Below, one piece after another: positions 1 to 13,654 of a DNA stretch of 64,000 bases (positions are counted from its first letter, which is position 1; each line of letters opens with the position of its first letter). This DNA is from Terebella lapidaria. Taxonomy: Eukaryota > Annelida > Polychaeta > Terebellida > Terebellidae. Location of the stretch: NCBI GenBank assembly GCA_949152475.1, contig OX424560.1:4836001-4900000 (forward strand), given 5' to 3'. The notes under the pieces are model-generated. The model was given only the letters and a program-made list of their open reading frames with translations, ran no database searches and was not told the DNA's origin. The position numbers were made by a program, and so were the translations under genes.

Positions 1-419
1 TGAAGGAAAATATCACTATCGAAATATGTTTTCGAAATGAAACTTAAATCTAGCTATCTCAGTGAAAAATAGGCAAAGGCATATCACAATATTACAAAGA
101 AATACAGCTTTGAAATGGTCAAATCATAAAGCGGTCTCTGCTCCTTCTCCCATTGGAGTCATCGATTTAAATGAACTTTTTCTTGTGACATGAGTGATCG
201 GTTTTGTTACAGCGAGGTCCTATGGATCAATTGGTATACTAATCGATGGACTTGATGAATGAAGGGCAAAAATTATACTATACAGGACAGTTTCGTAAAC
301 CTTGCATGTTCATGTTAGTTTAAATCAAAACAAAACCAAAACTACACAATAGTATTTCAAATACTTATAGGTGCTCTGGTAATTACTGAAGACTGATTCT
401 CAGACAATAGGAATCGACC

Positions 420-737
420 AAATATACGATGTTACTTCCCCATTCCCCCGCTTGCCCATCCTCTCCCTGGTATGTCCCATGACGAGCCGAGCTCTGCCGC
501 CGCTACAGCAGTCGAGAGCTGGTGGTGAGCGGCTGGAAAGCTCGGCTGGTGGGGAGGGTCCGGGCTCTGGCTGAGTGGCGGCGGCGGCACCCGCGGTCGT
601 TGGTCAGTGGTCTCTGCCGCACTCGTCAGGGCGTCAATGGATAGTGGCAGTGGCGGGGAATTTGTGAAGTGACGTGTTGCACGTTGGGTCTTGAGAGATG
701 TTGGATTTACGATTGTTTGTAGCAGTATTCAACAGTC
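420..737 (+). promoter_or_regulatory. GC-rich promoter / 5' UTR region of the receptor gene
   Basis: A GC- and CpG-rich block at about 480-620 (repeated GCGGC and GGCTGG motifs) stands out from AT-rich surroundings and lies directly upstream of the receptor start codon at 738. I see no convincing TATA box. It is most likely a TATA-less CpG-type promoter with the 5' UTR. The transcription start cannot be fixed from sequence alone. Positions 1-420 hold nothing I can recognise. Confidence 0.5.
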
Positions 738-3700
738 ATGGATAAACTGCATTGTCTCTTGAGCGTGTGGATAATTCTGACGTCACTCGTGTTGTTTACA
801 GGTATGTGTTTTGTAACAACATAAAAGTACTGATAAAATGTCCATTTTGAAATATAGTGCAGTTTAATTAGTCATGTGAATTGAACACCATAATCAACAC
901 AGTCACCGATTTTTAGGAGTTTCAACAACATAATTTCAGGTAGTTTCAATTACCTGAAACATGACATCCAATACATGTCTTGTATTGCATTGTATACAAC
1001 CATACCTAACACACTCGTCTATCATCTGAAATCTACAATCAAATAAAAGATGGTGTAAAGTATAACAATAAATATGTTGAGTATTATAATACCTTGACTT
1101 TTTCTATTAAACATCAAAATGTCGAAAATGCGATAGTTATTTTTATAATCTTTATTCATTGATTCCCAAACAAGCAATGGCTTATATGATATGGGTCTCA
1201 ACAACTATTCGATAGTTGATTACTGATACAATCAAAAGTCAACAAATTCTAACACAATGAATAGTTTGAATGACTATACTACATTGACCTACCATAACAA
1301 TTAGGACTATCAATATAATCAAACATCAATTACTCCAACCACATCATATTTTAGACAATATAGCCGTATACGCTCGATATATATATCCAGAATCAAGGCA
1401 TCGGGACTTGAAGATATTTCACCATCGAAAGGGAGAACAGTAAAATATTGAAGTATTGGTTTCCGCCCCACTTTGTAAAACAAACTCTAATATTGAAGCC
1501 ACTTTACCGATTTAACATCACCGCAAAAGTACTTCATTATTCACCCTGACTTAGGAGGTACAAAATCCAATAATTTGTTAGCATAACAGAAACATTGCTT
1601 CTTTTGTAGATTCGTAATATGAGAAACCATCGAATGGGAAACAAATAAACCGTATACCGTTCTGGAACACTTTGGACCCCATATCAGATTTTCAATCATA
1701 TCATGTACGGGATTGTTTTTATTATAGTAACACCTCTTTATTAGTGTGCAAATGTATTGAATGCTTTATATTTCATCGTCATAAAATAACGTTTAGTCTA
1801 TAAATTTTATTTTTTTGTTATCCATTTCTTTCTCAAATACATCAGTAGCTGGAATATCATATTATTATATATGACGTAAAAATGGTGACAGTGATTTAAA
1901 GTATATACTGACTCACTTCTGAACTGTCCCTCGCAATAACATTGGCACATTTATTATGAGTTCCAGTTATACATACCCCCACAAAAATACAAGTAGGGCC
2001 GAAAATTTCACATTTCGACATTCATCATCAAAATATGTCGATTATTGTTATAACTTTGCAAAAACAAATTCACATTCAATCATCGTCCAATGTACGGGCA
2101 TTACACTAAAGTGATTTGGAAAGGCCTTGGACGTTCGGGTATTCCACTCAGAAACAGTGTAATAATCGTTTATTATTAAATGTAAAGGGCAAAAGACAAT
2201 GATCGCTCATTGTCCGAGCCTTGAGATACCGCCTTTGTCTATATCTCGTGATATAGTGCCAGTGAATTACTACTGATTCCATCCAAATGCAGTGTAATAC
2301 ATCAAATAGGTACTGGTATAGATGTTATTTTCAGTCGATGTATCAATTGAACATTGACTGAAAGGGGGAATTAAATAAAGACTAAACATGCATAAAAGAT
2401 AACAGGGAACCACTAAAATCCCAGTGATGAACACAGATGTGACTCAGGCGAGCCACATTTGCCCAAGTATGGTAGCCGTATGAAGCTTTTATTGAATCCA
2501 ACTTATCATAAGAAAAAGAGGGCTCTAACCAGCTGGGACACTTCTGCACAATATCAGGTGTACGAACTGAATGACATCCATAATTTTTTTTCATTAAAAT
2601 ATAGCACCAAAGTATTGTACGCGCACATATGTTTTAAGTGTCATATTTATACCGGTATTTTGGTTCGGTTTTCTCCTGATCAAGTGTGAAATCATATTCC
2701 CTGATTATGTACAGGTGTAAATTGTATGATTTGTATTTTGGAGGTTTCCGTTAGATTTGTGTCTGTCAAATCCTTGCTTCATTATTTATGATGTACTGCC
2801 ACTATAAAAAACCACCAGCAGATCAACACCGTCCGTGAATGGACTGTTTCGTCGGGCTTTGTTTCTGTTCCAAAATGTTGTCTTTTACGTTAGTTGTTAT
2901 TTGCATCATCGAAATCTAGTTGTATTGGTGATAATAGATTGATACTTACAACCAAACATTAGCTAACACTGATACTCCTTGATATGACCTCTCAGAGTGA
3001 TATGTCTCCTTTGAAAATGAAGCAGGGAAATTCCCTGTCAAAACTATTCAATGATCGTAGCTTCTGTTTATTGTGTATGAAAACGGCACTAAAAACTGAT
3101 AAATTGATCATAACCAACTCTAAACGAGACAAATGGTACAAATGACACAGTCGCTCGTACTGTATGTATCTATGAACATATCATCATTATATTTTGGTGA
3201 AAAAAACATGTTTGACACCATATGAGATGAGTCGTTCTCATCTATAATCTGACATTCGTTATCAAATACCTGACGTACAATAGATGAGAAATATAGTATA
3301 CCGCATTGCCGTAGTATGTCAACAATTGGAACTAATAAAATTACCAATAAAGGCAAATGTCAACAATTTCTGGCGATATCATTTATCATTACACAGAAAG
3401 CAGAATCAAAATCGATGCATGAGAACGGGCAGGATAATTCACCATGCAAAGAGACAATATTAATACATTGAAGTAGTAAATTTACCCCAATTTTTGTTTG
3501 TGAAAAAAAAGACAATTAAGACACCTCACGGATTTAACATTACCACAAGGGTGCGTCATTCCTTAGCCTGACTGACGAATCACGAAACCCAATAAGTTGT
3601 AAGCATAACAGAAACATTACCTGCAGAGTTCGTAATAGGAGAAACCATTAACTGGTAAAACAAATAAATCATATACCTTTCTGATATACTTCAGAACACA

Positions 3701-6700
3701 TATCGGGTTCTTTTTCAGTTATATCATGTAGATGAATGTGCTTGTTAACATAACGCCTATTTCGTTTTTACAAAACACATAGTTTAGTCCATAAACTTTT
3801 ATTATTCGTAAGGATCCACTTGTATCATGAGTATGTCAGTAGCTGGAATATAAATTTTCACAGGACAATTCTGACAATGAACTCGAATAGCGATTGGCTT
3901 ACCTTTGAATTGCAGAGCGCAACTATTCATGTTTTGTACGTCCGCTAAGTACTCCCAGTCTTACACACACCAATATAATACCAGTGGGGTCGAAAAAACC
4001 ACATTTCGATTATGTTATCAATACAGTTTGTCAATTTTTGGTATATGTTTGGGGAAAGAAATTGCATTTCAAGATCATCATTTTCAACGGTGTATATGAA
4101 TAGCATATAGTTGACGGGTATTACACAAAGTTTGGAAGAACTTAATCAAATATTGTAGGATAACCATTCGATATGACATGTACTAGAGCAAACGACGATG
4201 ATCGCTTATTGAACGTGTCTGACGACGCCCAGCTGATAGTAGCAGTGCAAGCCCTGCTGATTCAACCAGATGCAATGTTACATATTCAATTGGTAATGAG
4301 GTTATTCGAAATCCATGCATTTATTAAACATAGACGAAACATGGGAATAAATACACCCAAACATACATAAAATACACCATGGAACAACTAAAACATCATC
4401 AGTATTTACAGGTGTTTCAAGTGTCGTAAACACTAATGGTTTTCGGCCATAAATTCTCCCGATCATATAATTTGTATTTTGGGCCTCTCACTTGGACTAT
4501 TTGTATGGTCTTTGATTCTTCAGTCATGATGTATAGTAACGTCAAATTCATTGCCAGGTAGACACCAAGCACCGGCTCTATATATCCACAATATGGTATC
4601 TGTCAAGGTGAAGCCAGGACGTCAGTGTCAGAAGTGTCAATTGCCCATAGATTCTATGCATTGTATACGATTGATGAAATACAATATATGCATCCACGTA
4701 TGGTATTTCCGTGACCAAGGCAATGGTATTGAACACTGACAAATAGACGATTTGATCTTGAGTAAACCAAACCACGGACAGGCAAGGAAATGAAACTGAG
4801 CGAGAGCTATTTACAAACAAACTGTGTGATCTGCTAAACGTCATTGTATTCAAGATGGAAGTGTGGGCTTCAGTAACTGCCCCAACTATATTCTTGCGAT
4901 TATTGGATTTTTTAAATGACGCACATAATAACTTTGAAGTGTGAAGTTTGTGTTTACAATTTTGTTTAGTTGCCAATTCTTATGTGAGGTGGATCATTTC
5001 GATTTGTTTGGAGCGTTACACATCGAAGCAATCTTCTGCCGGGGATTTCGGATGCTAACATTGATTAAATTAGGTCTCCCCCTTCAATTCGGAATTGTCA
5101 AATCACTATGTGAATCGAGGCATGCGTAACACATTGTTTGACTGAAATTTTCAAAAATAACATATATACTGACTCAACTGTATCATGGACATTCATGTTT
5201 GTCAATGATCAAATGGCCTGAGACCGTGTTGCCGGATGGAGTGCAAAGCTACACCGTCACTCGTTAATGAAACTATTTATTGTCCTTGATCCTTGGGTAA
5301 TGTGGCCTGTAGAACCAACGTCTGTAGCACCAGTGGTGTCGAATTAGAGGCTGGGTGTCAGTTAATTCACTCGGGACGTTTGTACAACTCCCCGTGGACA
5401 TCGTCGTGTTACCATACAATTACTAGTAATTTCGAGCTTGATATATCGTGGAACTGAACAAGTGAATGATCGGTTCTAAAGAATGGAATTGGAGAAAGCC
5501 AACTGTTGTAACGTTATCTGGTTGACCATTGAGGGTACATTGTTCAGCTGAAAGTCGTGCAAAATGCCTCTTTAATCGCGAAAAGGGCTGAAATGTACAG
5601 ACGAACTCGGATCAGTGTGAAAGGTCTTGTCTACAAACATTGACTCGTGCATGAAAATGTGAGCCAATTTGAATTTGTCATGTCGATACTAAAAAAACAT
5701 AGCACTGTCGATCGTCTTATTGTGGATATAACAGCGTTGACATATGGAAAATGACTTGAATTATCTGGAATGTCATGGGGTTTCCGTGATATTTTTACAG
5801 ATATTTGACCGATGGTCGTCCACCCATAAATTCACACCTAGGACGGCGATTTACCGATTCACAGCGATGCCCGAACATTAATCCTCGTTCACACTCGGAG
5901 GACAGATGGTCTTCTTATTTATGACACCATAGCCTCCTATAGGTGCCTTGTCCGAGTTATGGAGTCATGATATGATCTTGATATATGGCCTACTTCTCCT
6001 TCCTTGAGTACAGGCAACAACCTCAGAGTAATCACCGCATGGAACCGTGCCGGGAAAGGACAAACACCAATAAAACGACATTGTTTAGATAGTATAGCGG
6101 TATTACATTCAGAAAATTGTGTGAGTTTATCCTGGATATCTGTCGGTTTTCACGGGGAGTACCATGAATTCATCATGACTAAGATTTCGTCAGGTTTTAT
6201 GTTGTTCCGTGATCTTTGCACAACATGTACATACATAAACTTTTCTGAGAGTAGCATGCAATGTATGTATCAACCTATTACCGCTGTTAACCAAATTTTG
6301 ATGATGCCAATAAAAAAACCTAATATCAAAAACTTTCAGAATAGAAACAAAACCCGACCAAACTTTCATATCTGAAGCCACACTGGCGTCATCAGGGGCA
6401 GACAGTGTGTAATTATAGTTGTTTCTACTGTACACCAGATGGAATTAGTGTACAACTGCCCAACAACTTATCAAAACAACCTAGAAACCCGAGACAAACC
6501 CCGTGAAATAGGTGTATGACAAGTACATAAGTACTTAATCACAAGCCAAAAGGCTACTGAGTTGATGGTATAAATCAAATAAATCACTAAATAAATCACT
6601 ATAATAATCTGAAAAATACAAAATTTCTGCATAATTGTAATGTCTAATATGATCACCTAAGAAAGTCTCAAAATTAATGTTGAAGTCGCAAGTTATCAGT

Positions 6701-8691
6701 CACAACTCGCAAGCAATGATCCATCGGGGATTCCATAATGAGGTATATCTATTTGAACGTCTGATATCTTATTTCCGGTTATTTGTTATACTTTATTTCC
6801 GGTGTATTTCTCTCCCTGAGATGGCCGGCGGACGCAGCGTAAGAGGCGCCTCACAGCGGAGGAACAGCTCATTATCGATCTGTTTCGAGGCTATGACACA
6901 GATGCCCGCGGGGTCATGAACTCTAACAACACGGTCACGGTGGACATACAGTTCCTACTGCTGAGAGTACAACGCCTGGTGAGTTAACTCTATCACGGTG
7001 GACATACAGTTCCTACTGCTGAGAGTACAACGCCTGGTGAGTTAACTCTATCACGGTGGACATACAGTTCTTGCTGCTCAGAGTTCAACGCCTGGTGAGT
7101 TAGATATCTATTACGATGAGCATGCAGCTCCTAGTGCTCAGAGTTCATCGGATGGTTAAATCTATCACGGTGGACATACATATAATAGTATTTGACATTG
7201 CATGCAGCATAATCCTATATAAATATTGAATGATAACTAACAGTGAAGTAAAACGTACCTTCTTTAGAATACAATGATTGGCACAACAGCCTTCTCCTCG
7301 AGACATCGACTGTCCCAAATAGTAATCAAACTACATGCCTCACCTCTCAAAAACGGGAAATACATTATATTACCACAAATGCCAGTATGAACCTCATTAC
7401 CATGACTGTTATGCTGCTAATGCTTCAACCAGAATAAATGATTGTATCAAGGCCTCAATCGTTTGCGTACTGTATATTGAAATGTCGTTTTCAGGAATTT
7501 AATTTAGGTGTTCAATGCGTTTTTGTTTTGAGGTGATATTCTCCTTAAGATGTAAATAAATCACTACTTGGAGTCCCTTTATTGACGGACGCCGTCACAT
7601 TTGACCATTACGGTGATGTGGACAACATTGTTTACATTCCATGGTTCTTGTTCTTAAGGAAGAAACACTCTAGACTCACATACGGGTGCCCAGGAATCTT
7701 TGAGCCCCTGGCTGGGACAATTCCTTGCTAATTACGCTTTATGCTTGACGGCTATTGTCAAGTAATGAAATAGATGATTTACGCTGTGTCTGTGAAAGCA
7801 ATTTCGAGGCAGTAACACGCTTGGAAGGCATTGGGCGGCGCTCCTTGGAGTAGATTTAGCGGTAGTTTAGAGGCCGTTTATGCCCCGTTCCATGGCTCGG
7901 AATGCGGCACAGTCAACTCTGTGTTGAGGGTGGTGTTGACGGGTGACTCTGTCGTGTATCAACATTCCTGGAACAGTATACATCTATTGATGGATGGCTA
8001 GTGGCTGAGATTGTAAAAGGCGACATGATAACAGTCTTCATTGCTCAACCATGTGTCGAGATGTATTGCTAGCTCTGATCAATAATCAATGAGAACGCAG
8101 AGCCTACTCGATATTGTATTAATGCATTTGTTTGTTAATATCCTCACGATACTTTCGTGAATATTTTATTCGTTTTACGAATGTAAAAAGTAGGCCTATA
8201 TTTTATGTTCCTTTGAAATGACACAATGTCGATCAAATTGACCATAAATCGCTTTTTAATCATTATTATCAATACTTTTGTCTCCATTCCAGGATGAGCT
8301 GAGCCAAGTGTTGATGACAACAGGACTTGTGATCACTGTAAGTGTGAGAAGTAAAATATCACCATGAAAACAAGAATAATGTTGAGAAATGAGGTGGAAG
8401 TCCAGCTGTAATCATAAACTTATTGGAGGGTCATTTCAGGTTTCACCACCGTGAACTTAAAAGTGAAAACAAATAGGAAACCTTAAAAACTTTAACGTTA
8501 CAAACCAGGCCTGTTACGTCGAAGAAAGCATCGGAATTTCACTATATTGGGGTGCATTATATATAATTTTAATACAACATAAAGTTGTAGTTGTTGTGTC
8601 AAACTAACTTATTTTTATAACTACGTACATGAAGGGTATAATTGTCCCTTCATGCTGAGGAAAGGCGATTGCCACGAGCCTTGCAGGACCC

Positions 8692-8734
<43 letters not shown>

Positions 8735-11700
8735 AGTTTTATGTCCATATTAATATTCACGAATATTACCGATTGTGTCCGATATTGTTCATCTATTTGG
8801 AGGTTCTGATTTGGTTTCGTAGGTTGTAATACCCCCGTCTGTTGGTGGGAAAATCAAGATTGTCCGTTATTCAGTACACTTTCTGTAAGTGGTCTATGAA
8901 AAAATCCTTGGTGACATTCTCTCAATTTGAAAAGCTTTCATACAGACTATGATCTGCATAACAAATATGAAAAGATATATGTGTGTTCACATTGTCTGAG
9001 GGATGTCACCGGAAAGTGTCAGTTTAGTCAGACTGTCATCTTGCCATTGGTGCCAATGTTGATATTCCAACTTTGTTGCCTTCCCTCCAATTTTCTTTTG
9101 ATACGAGCTTTCACTTTATGTGCAATAATAGCAAATTGTCCAAATAGTGACCGTTTGATTGAACAAGAAATGAGCATCTGTCCCATGTTGAATGCGTGTA
9201 GTGACAAATCTTATGATGGTGGCGCGACTGGTGACGCGAAGATGATTTGTCCCCGGATGATCTTGAACATTGACAAATCTGTGATTGAATTTTCAGCTCC
9301 AGCACCTCGGTTCGGTAATAAACGACGGACACAGTGTGCCGCTGGGACGTCATCATTTCTAGTCAGATTTTCTTAATGTGTTCCCGTCGCCGGTGATTCT
9401 CGATGTAAAACATTCTGCCTTTCCCACGAAATCACTCCTACACTAACGAGACTGCCAGCCATGATGTCTACAGGCCTGGAACTGGTTACGCTATTATTTC
9501 CTTGGGGGACATCATATCCCTCGCGTAACTTCGTATTATTGAATTTGGGTGACTTGTGATGCTTGGCGGTTTGATGTGAGAGGAGAAAACAAATATGTGA
9601 GCGGGCGGGTGAATTTCGTGAGGTTCATTGGAGTGCGTTTGGTCGGTGTTTAATCACGTGGGACAATATTTACCGGATACGGAAGTCGTTCATGGTTTGT
9701 ACTTCCTGTCGAGTTTGCTGCCACTGGGACGCATTGAGATTCAGAGACGCGTTAAAATACCACCATATCAGCTCTAATTAAACGTGTCCTAATACGAAAG
9801 TTACACAAGAACGTATCACTTTTTGGAGGTTGCAGAGTACTGCAATGCCCCCGCTTGACTTTGGGATCATAATCTCCTTTCATGAAAAACTCTCACATAC
9901 AGTACTCTGTACAAGCGTGCAAAGGGCATTGCTGTACTCTGAAAACCCCATTTCCGTAATTGACTTTTCAATACAAGTATTGCCTTCTTGTTGAACTCTC
10001 CCTCTCGCCTGCCCAGGGATGGCACTCATAAAATTTATGTTATCACCAGGTTGCAACACGAACAATTAATATCATGTTCCTCTTTGTGACCCGTTGCCAT
10101 GACAGGAGTGGTTTGACGAGCGGTTGATGTGGAACCCTGCACACTACGGGGGTATAGAGGATGTGGTCGTTAGGGCCCATAGGATCTGGACCCCAGAGTT
10201 AGCCGTCATAAACGGGTAAGTCAACAAACCACACGCTCATTTCCTCCCAATTGGATACAATGTGTACGAAAAGTATAGCTATCCACATTAAGACTTGCAT
10301 GTGATTCAAATACAACAGAATATGAAAATTATGCTGCTTTTTTCAACACGAGCCTACATGTACATCCAAAAAGTAACATAACAATCGTTAAATTTGATGT
10401 TCCACCCTCATATTTTATACGGTACCACCCCCCATTTTCCGGACTGGTAGTGCGGACGACATGATCCAGGAGTTTGAGAAGATCCGAGTCCTGATTGCCC
10501 ACACTGGCAAGGTTCACTGGGAGCCCGGGGGTGTATTCCTGACCACGTGTGACATCGACATCACTGACTTCCCCTTCGACGTACAGCACTGCGACGTGGA
10601 GATCGGCGCCTGGGCGTACAAGAGTTCCCGCATGAACTTGACGACATCACTCGCCGTCATCGAGATGGGAGAGTACAAGGTACGACTGACTGTACTCGTG
10701 TACAACGTGTTAGTTTACGACACAAAGGTACGAGTGGTGTAGTGGGTAGTCACACTATTTCACGACCGACTTGGTAAAGACTGACGAATCATACCGTGAA
10801 CGGTCAGATGGCATTAGTATGAAATGAAGCTACGTGTGAATTGAATATCTATAAATTGAATATCATTTTGTGCGTTGACATTGAAAGGTATGTGTGTATA
10901 TCAATGGTTGCTACCGCAGAACATGTCACTCAAAAGATTCTCAAGATTAATAAGAATATGAAACGAGAGTGTAAAAGCAATAAGATTAATGTATCTGTGA
11001 GGGAATACGGTTACACCGATTCCATGTTAATTTTGATTAAAATATGATATCCACGAGCCTCCACGTGCAAGTCGTCCGACATCCGCATGTCTAGAAATCA
11101 TATTACAAAGACTTTCAGTGTACCTTTGCAATCTTATTCAAGAATGCGACTGTTTAATTAGAAATAGGCTCTCGAACTATCTTATGAATATTGCTATACG
11201 TGGGAACTATCTGGTAATTGATCAGCATATATGAATGCAACCTCATTATGTTACTGTATATGAGCACTTTCTCGTCAACTTATGCTATAATATTATGAGT
11301 ACTGTTTTAATCTGATCATACTTATACATTCTCTGTACGCAGACGAACGGTGAGTGGGAGATCATAGGAACAGGTGCCCGCTGGAAGGAGGTGATACTGC
11401 CGTGTTGTCAGGACATCCGATACTCCAAGGTGGTGTTTCAGATGAAGTTGAACCGCCGCTACCTGTTCTACATCATGAACATCATATTGCCGTGTATGCT
11501 GCTGTCCGTGCTGATCCTGATCGTGTTCTGTGTGCCGCCCGGCGCCGGGGAGAAGATCTCGGCGGGAATCTCCGTACTGCTCGCCTTCACCGTGTTCCTA
11601 CTCATGCTGGCGGATAACGTGCCTAGAACGTCACTCAATGTGCCTATATTGGGTGAGTGTTTTCTGGGGAGGGTTTTGTCACATCTTGTGCATGTCCCGT

Positions 11701-13654
11701 TCCGTGTAGAAATTGTCCTCCTTTAGGGCTGGGGTGAAATATTGACAGCAGACCCAGCAAAAACACGATTGTCCTAAGCAAGTACATAAATCTGAAACAC
11801 GATGGAAGTTGCTATTGTGGAATCGGCGACACCACTACACCCAGATATGGTGGGATCGGACGTGCTGAATGCTCAATTTCCTGTCCACATGCGGCGCCAA
11901 CATTCGGTCTCCTTGTTGATGGTACATTAAATTAGAAGGTACATTTTCGGCCGTGTATGTACAGTAGCCTTGCAATTGGACTCTGCATTACTGTTAACTA
12001 CGGTACATTATATCGCAACAAGTAGATGCAGGGAAGAGTCAGATACTGTCATTCACATGTAAGTCACACGTCAAAGACAAGTGCTTCTGAAATACTTAAC
12101 ATCAGAAATGCACGATGTGATAGCCAAATGATGACGAATTTCAAGACAAGTCATATAAAATACAACTTATAGATACTCAATTGTATATAGACTTCCCACA
12201 CATAACATACATACATACACCAACAGGCGCAAATCCATGCAGAATGAAATAGGTAATTTTACTCGCCAGATGAATTCCTTTACTGTGGTGTGAATCTCCG
12301 CTTACAAGTGGAGAGCGTCACTGATCACTTGCTTCCAGAGGCCTTCCACTTCTGATAAAACATGTTTATCTGCTTTTCAATACGCTGACACTTTTTCAAT
12401 GCATTTGAAGAGCTAATTTACACGGCTCAAACTCGGAGTCTATTGTCAGAACAGACAAAGCCTGTCATTATAAAAAATATCAAGCTAATCTCATTTACGG
12501 ATACCGGCTCACTCCGTGTAGCTCGTTCGCGGTCCATATCTCCCCAGCTTCCCTCGAGCTTAGCGACTCTGCAAATCATCAATTAACTTGGCACGTGTCA
12601 CCACGGTGCAGTAACCATGGCAATGAGTGACATCGCTCTATCTCCACCATCCATCTTCTGGGTTCAGTTTCGCGTTGCCAATAAGTTCTCTTCTCCCGAT
12701 GCATTACTTAAATTCCTGTTAATCTTGCACGATTTACACAACTTCCCCCGTCCCTAATATTGCTAGAATCCATTGTTGAAGCGTTAATGACATTTTTAAA
12801 TTCCTCCAGAATAAAAATGTGATGGATGGTCCAATATATCTCAGATCTATTAACATATCGGTCACGTTATTTACAAGTTTTCCATTTATAGCGAACAATT
12901 CAGTCAAGTTACGTGGATTCAAAAATTGATCGATCGATATACAATATATTGTACTGATCACATGTTCACAACACTATGCTGACATGGTTGATTAATTGTC
13001 ATATTCATCCGTTTGATTTCAGTGATATATTTAGCGAGTACGATGTCACTGGGAACAGCTTCTGTCTGTCTGACGGTCATAGTTCTAAACCTGCACCACA
13101 GGGGGAGCCACACACCGGTGCCTAGGTGGGCGCGAACCATTTTCCTCTACCACTGCGCGCGCATCTTCGGTCTCACGCCCGTACTGCGCATGCCCGACAT
13201 GCGGCGCCGCCTGGCGTCACGTCCCAACAACTACAGCAAGTACGAAACCGCGGGCGAAGGCGACGCGGCCGAAATGGTCGAAATACAACACGTTCTATCC
13301 AGTAACGGAAATCGAACGAACTCCGGTACTCCTGGGGCGTGCACAGTCCATGGTATCACCGACAACATGCTGCTGGCAGAGGCCATGCAGTACCACAAAA
13401 TGGACGTCCCCATCCATAAAGTCGACGCGAGCGGCAGCATGGCGCCATCTTGTTCCGGTTCCAGCAAAGCATCACGGGAAGAAGTGCTACGTCAGCGACA
13501 AGAGGAGATCATTAAGGAGTGGCATCTTTTCGCACGAGTCCTGGACAGAATTTTCTTTTGTGTGGTTTTTCTGACAATGTTGCTGTGTGCGCTATTAGTG
13601 TTATTGAGTCCGTTTTACCGCCCTGCCGCTGAAAACAGAACGTCAACGTTATAG
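738..13654 (+). CDS. Nicotinic acetylcholine receptor-like Cys-loop channel subunit, alpha type, 7 exons, 515 aa
   Basis: Ligand-gated cation channel subunit of the plasma membrane. Coding exons: 738-801, 6821-6978, 8293-8337, 10106-10215, 10451-10679, 11343-11652, 13023-13654. All have GT/AG borders and compatible phases. Exons 3 and 4 have the 45 and 110 bp sizes usual for nAChR genes. Residues 1-21 are a signal peptide. The extracellular domain carries WNPAHYGG, the Cys-loop (Cys159 and Cys173, 13 residues between, with FPF inside) and the vicinal cysteines Cys223-Cys224 that define alpha subunits. TM1 is about 243-265. TM2 is about 272-293 and begins GEKIS, as in cation channels. TM3 is about 306-328 and TM4 about 483-507, with a long M3-M4 loop. 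The family is clear; it is divergent (WTPE in loop A, no Tyr just before the Cys pair), so I give no subunit name. Confidence 0.93.
802..6820 (+). other. Receptor intron 1 (6 kb) containing an old segmental duplication
   Basis: There is no coding exon between 802 and 6820. Two blocks, about 1388-2740 and 3412-4530, share long stretches of alignable sequence in the same order and orientation. Examples are the stretch containing AGCATAACAGAAACATT near 1580 and 3600, and CAGTAGCTGGAATAT near 1845 and 3838. This looks like a diverged tandem duplication with a period of about 2.0 kb, or two copies of one interspersed repeat. The short ORFs here (for example 4578-4976 minus and 6004-6375 plus) lack coding character. 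Confidence 0.55.
6940..7181 (+). repeat. 58-bp minisatellite spanning the exon 2 / intron 2 splice junction of the receptor gene
   Basis: The last about 40 bp of receptor exon 2 plus its GTGAGT donor are repeated in tandem into the intron. Copy 1 ends with the real donor at 6979. Copies 2 and 3 carry identical GTGAGT donors at 7037 and 7095, exactly 58 bp apart. A fourth copy (7108-7161) has lost the donor, and a fifth is truncated near 7181. Copies become more diverged with distance from the exon. Confidence 0.9.
8695..8730 (+). repeat. (CT)n microsatellite
   Basis: An uninterrupted CT/TC dinucleotide run in receptor intron 3. Confidence 0.95.

Noticed and set aside
4578..4976. 132-codon open frame, minus strand, in receptor intron 1
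   Set aside because: No domain, no splice context, residue content like random AT-rich translation.
6004..6375. 123-codon open frame, plus strand, in receptor intron 1
   Set aside because: No recognisable motif and unremarkable composition.
8927..9376. 149-codon open frame in receptor intron 3
   Set aside because: Lies between well-defined exons, no family resemblance, no splice sites fitting the receptor frame.
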